From LMUY01 sp964245495 (GTDB lineage Bacteria > Pseudomonadota > Alphaproteobacteria > Acetobacterales > Acetobacteraceae), in contig CAXTNC010000011.1 of assembly GCA_964245495.1 (NCBI GenBank), positions 1 to 31,342 on the forward strand: a stretch of DNA of 31,342 bases, in the 5' to 3' direction. Position 1 is the first letter of the stretch. Each line of letters opens with the position of its first letter. The notes under the pieces are model-generated. The model did not search any database. It was not told the origin of the DNA and saw nothing but the letters and a program-made list of their open reading frames with translations. Made by a program: the position numbers and the translations under genes. Of this stretch, positions 29,365-31,342 are shown in pieces.

Positions 29365-31342
29365 CTATCCAAACACGGGATGCGAGCTGGAGGCGGTGTA
29401 TCCGGCCAGCGTGATCCTGGTGCCGTCGGTGAGCGTGATGAGGGTCGATCCTCCCGACGATGCCTGCTGGCTTTGCACGCCGGCGCCGGAGTAGCCCTGC
29501 AAATGGATGAGGTCGGCTCCGGTCTGGAAGCCGTTGACGGTCAGCGAGCCACCCGCCTGGCCGTTGATGAAATCGAGCACCTCCTTGCCCGTCCCCGCGG
29601 TGATCGTTGCGGCGGACCCCCTGCCCGCGGTGAAGGCCAGGCTTCCGGAGCCTGCGATGATGGTGGACGACCCGGTCCCGGCCGTGACGGTGTCGTTGCC
29701 GCTGGACGCGATGAACGTCATCGCGCCGGAGCCGCCGAGGACGGCGGCGCTCGGACCGGCGGCGTTGATGGTCACGTTGCCGCTGCCGACATCGACCGTG
29801 TCGTTTCCCAGGGTCGTCACCGTGCCGCCCGCCGCTCCTTCGCCGTATGTCGTGGATGACACGGCGGTGAAGGTCTGGGCGCCGCCAGCGTAGAGGTTGA
29901 GCAAGGCGCCAGGCTGCGCCACGCCGTCATAGCTCGCGCCTGTGACGTAGAGGTTCCGGTCGGTCGGGCCGTATCCCCCGTTGTCGTTGAGGAAATCCAC
30001 CGCGACCGTGTGCTTGCCCGCACCCCAGTTGCCGCCGAGGTCGAGTTGCTGGCTCTGCCCAGCCGCGTGAAGCGCGGTTGCGGCGTGGATGCCGCCGACC
30101 TGCTTGCCGTCTACACTGACCGTGAACTGGGCATCGCCCTGGAAGGCGTCCTCGGCCACATCCAGGGCCAGCACGTCCGGCTGGCTGACCTGGAAGGATT
30201 GCGTGCCTTGGCTCATCAGCGCGAGCGTGGCGCCGGCCTGGGCCATGCCGTCGTAGCTGGCGCCGTCGACGTAGAGGTTCCGGTCGCCTGTGCCCGGCTG
30301 GTAGAGGTCGTTGAGGAAATCCACCGCAACCGTGTGCATGCCGCTGCCGAAGCTGCCCTTGACCAGGACGTCCTGGTCCTTGCCCGCTGCGCGGATCGCC
30401 TGGGCGGTCAGCGTGCCGCCCACCTGCTGGCCGTCCACGCTGACCGTGAACTGGGCGTCGCCCTGGAAGGCGTCCTCGCTCACCTTGAGGTCCACCGTGT
30501 CGGAGCCGGAGCCGACCGTGATGGTGGCAGGGATGGGCGGGGCTGCGGGAGCAGGCGCCGCGGTTCCCACGGTGAGGGACTGCGTGCCGCCGCTCATCAG
30601 CGCCAGCGTGCCGTTCGCGGCTGGCATGCCGTCATAGCTCGCGCTTGCCACGTAGAGGTTCCGGTCGCCCGTGCCAGGGGTGTACAGGTCGTTGAGGAAG
30701 TCCACCGCGACGGTGTGGGCGCCAACCCCGAAATTGCCTTCGACCAGGAAGTCTTGCGCCTGCCCGTCAGCATGGGTTGCTTGGGCGGTTTGGGTTCCGC
30801 CGACCTGCTTGCCGTCGATGCTGACCGTGAACTGGGCATCGCCCTGGAAGGCGTCCTCCGACATCCTGAGATCGACGGCGTCGGCGCCCGATCCGACCGT
30901 GACGGACGAGGGCATGGCCGTGCCCACGCTGAGCGACTGGGTCCCCGCGCTCATCAGGGCCAGCTTGGCAACAGGAACCATGGCGCCGTCATAGCTTGCG
31001 GCATCGACGTAAAGGTTGCGATCGCCCACGCCGGGGGCGTACAGGTCGTTGAGGAAGTCCACCGCGATTGTATGCGCACCCGCGCCGAAGTTGCCTTCGA
31101 CATCGACGGTCTGCTCCTGACCAGCGGCGTGCGAGGCGGTGGCCGTTTGCGTGCCGCCGACCTGCCTGCCATCCACGCTGACGGTGAACTGCGCATCGCC
31201 CTGGTAGGCGTCCTCCGACATGGACAACGCAACGGTGTCGGCGCCGGAACCAAGGATGATGGCGGCAGGGGCAGCAGGCGTGGCGGGCGGGGCTGGCGCT
31301 GGTGCTGCGCTTTGGGTGGCGCCGAAGTTTTGCGCCCAGGCG
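29365..31342 (-). CDS. Large secreted protein with four CBM60-like modules and RTX-like C-terminus (N-terminus outside window)
   Basis: The frame is open to the window edge, so only the last 658 or so residues are seen. The first segment (AWAQNFGAT, then a Pro/Ala linker) looks like the end of an upstream domain. Then come four in-frame modules, each with SEDAFQGDAQFTVSVDGKQV (or close), AGQ, NFGAGxHTVAVDFLND and DRNLYVDGASYDG. These are hallmarks of Ca-dependent xylan/cellulose-binding CBM60. The last 150 residues are Gly/Thr/Ser-rich RTX-like repeats (GNDTVDVGSG, SGNDTVTAGTG) ending in SSSHPVFG, as in type I secreted proteins. It probably binds plant or surface glycans. An upstream catalytic domain is likely but not visible. 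Confidence 0.85.
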   Translation of the reverse strand, partial: AWAQNFGATQSAAPAPAPPATPAAPAAIILGSGADTVALSMSEDAYQGDAQFTVSVDGRQVGGTQTATASHAAGQEQTVDVEGNFGAGAHTIAVDFLNDLYAPGVGDRNLYVDAASYDGAMVPVAKLALMSAGTQSLSVGTAMPSSVTVGSGADAVDLRMSEDAFQGDAQFTVSIDGKQVGGTQTAQATHADGQAQDFLVEGNFGVGAHTVAVDFLNDLYTPGTGDRNLYVASASYDGMPAANGTLALMSGGTQSLTVGTAAPAPAAPPIPATITVGSGSDTVDLKVSEDAFQGDAQFTVSVDGQQVGGTLTAQAIRAAGKDQDVLVKGSFGSGMHTVAVDFLNDLYQPGTGDRNLYVDGASYDGMAQAGATLALMSQGTQSFQVSQPDVLALDVAEDAFQGDAQFTVSVDGKQVGGIHAATALHAAGQSQQLDLGGNWGAGKHTVAVDFLNDNGGYGPTDRNLYVTGASYDGVAQPGALLNLYAGGAQTFTAVSSTTYGEGAAGGTVTTLGNDTVDVGSGNVTINAAGPSAAVLGGSGAMTFIASSGNDTVTAGTGSSTIIAGSGSLAFTAGRGSAATITAGTGKEVLDFINGQAGGSLTVNGFQTGADLIHLQGYSGAGVQSQQASSGGSTLITLTDGTRITLAGYTASSSHPVFG
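29870..31230 (-). repeat. Four tandem coding repeats (CBM60-like modules)
   Basis: The motif GCATC/GCGTC-GCCCTGG (DAQF/QGDA region) recurs at about 31193, 30836, 30455 and 30131, with in-frame periods of 357, 381 and 324 bases. The extra length between copies 2 and 3 is a Pro/Ala linker; the last copy lacks the GSGxDTVDL lead-in. High identity between copies could promote recombination or misassembly. Confidence 0.85.

Noticed and set aside
1..31342. tRNA, rRNA, CRISPR arrays, riboswitches
   Set aside because: Looked for cloverleaf-like, rRNA-like and spaced-repeat signals on both strands and saw none that could be supported.

Overview
The window is GC-rich chromosomal DNA with dense, short-spaced genes. 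Protein styles (LysR, TetR and HxlR regulator-enzyme pairs, an AEC carrier, a CBM60/RTX-like secreted protein) suggest an Alphaproteobacterium, perhaps Acetobacteraceae/Rhodospirillales. That placement is inference; no rRNA, tRNA, CRISPR array or intact mobile element was seen. A run of 10 N at 19837-19846 shows that this is a scaffolded assembly.

Layout. (1) 1-2560: the tail of an unknown gene, a LysR regulator divergent from an NAD-dependent epimerase-like protein, and a broken SnoaL-like gene. (2) 2910-5231: a two-gene minus-strand unit, an aldehyde dehydrogenase followed by a 3-hydroxyisobutyrate-dehydrogenase-like reductase. (3) 5662-17208: ten minus-strand genes in operon-like spacing, with a divergent LysR gene at 17286. 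In transcription order these are a CitE-like lyase, MaoC-type hydratase, Cat1-type CoA-transferase, PoxB, a PhaC-like Cys hydrolase, a PcaB/adenylosuccinate-lyase-like enzyme, an AEC carrier, a ModA-like binding protein, acetolactate decarboxylase and acetolactate synthase. (4) 18435-29133: an accessory region of small regulator/enzyme pairs (TetR with SnoaL-like; decayed MerR with SnoaL-like; TetR with hydrolase and SDR; SDR with TetR; two NmrA-like/HxlR pairs), most with clear palindromic operators. It also holds a resolvase remnant, a 117-bp inverted-repeat element and gene relics. (5) 29365-end: the C-terminal part of a large secreted protein with four CBM60-like repeats and an RTX-like tail.

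How the genes fit together. The first three genes of the large cluster match the enzyme classes of the itaconate (C5-dicarboxylate) pathway Ict-Ich-Ccl, which ends in acetyl-CoA plus pyruvate. The later genes consume pyruvate: PoxB to acetate, and AlsS plus AlsD to acetoin. I infer a peripheral acid-degradation module joined to a pyruvate-overflow module under one LysR regulator. This is the most interesting system in the window, and its substrate is unproven.
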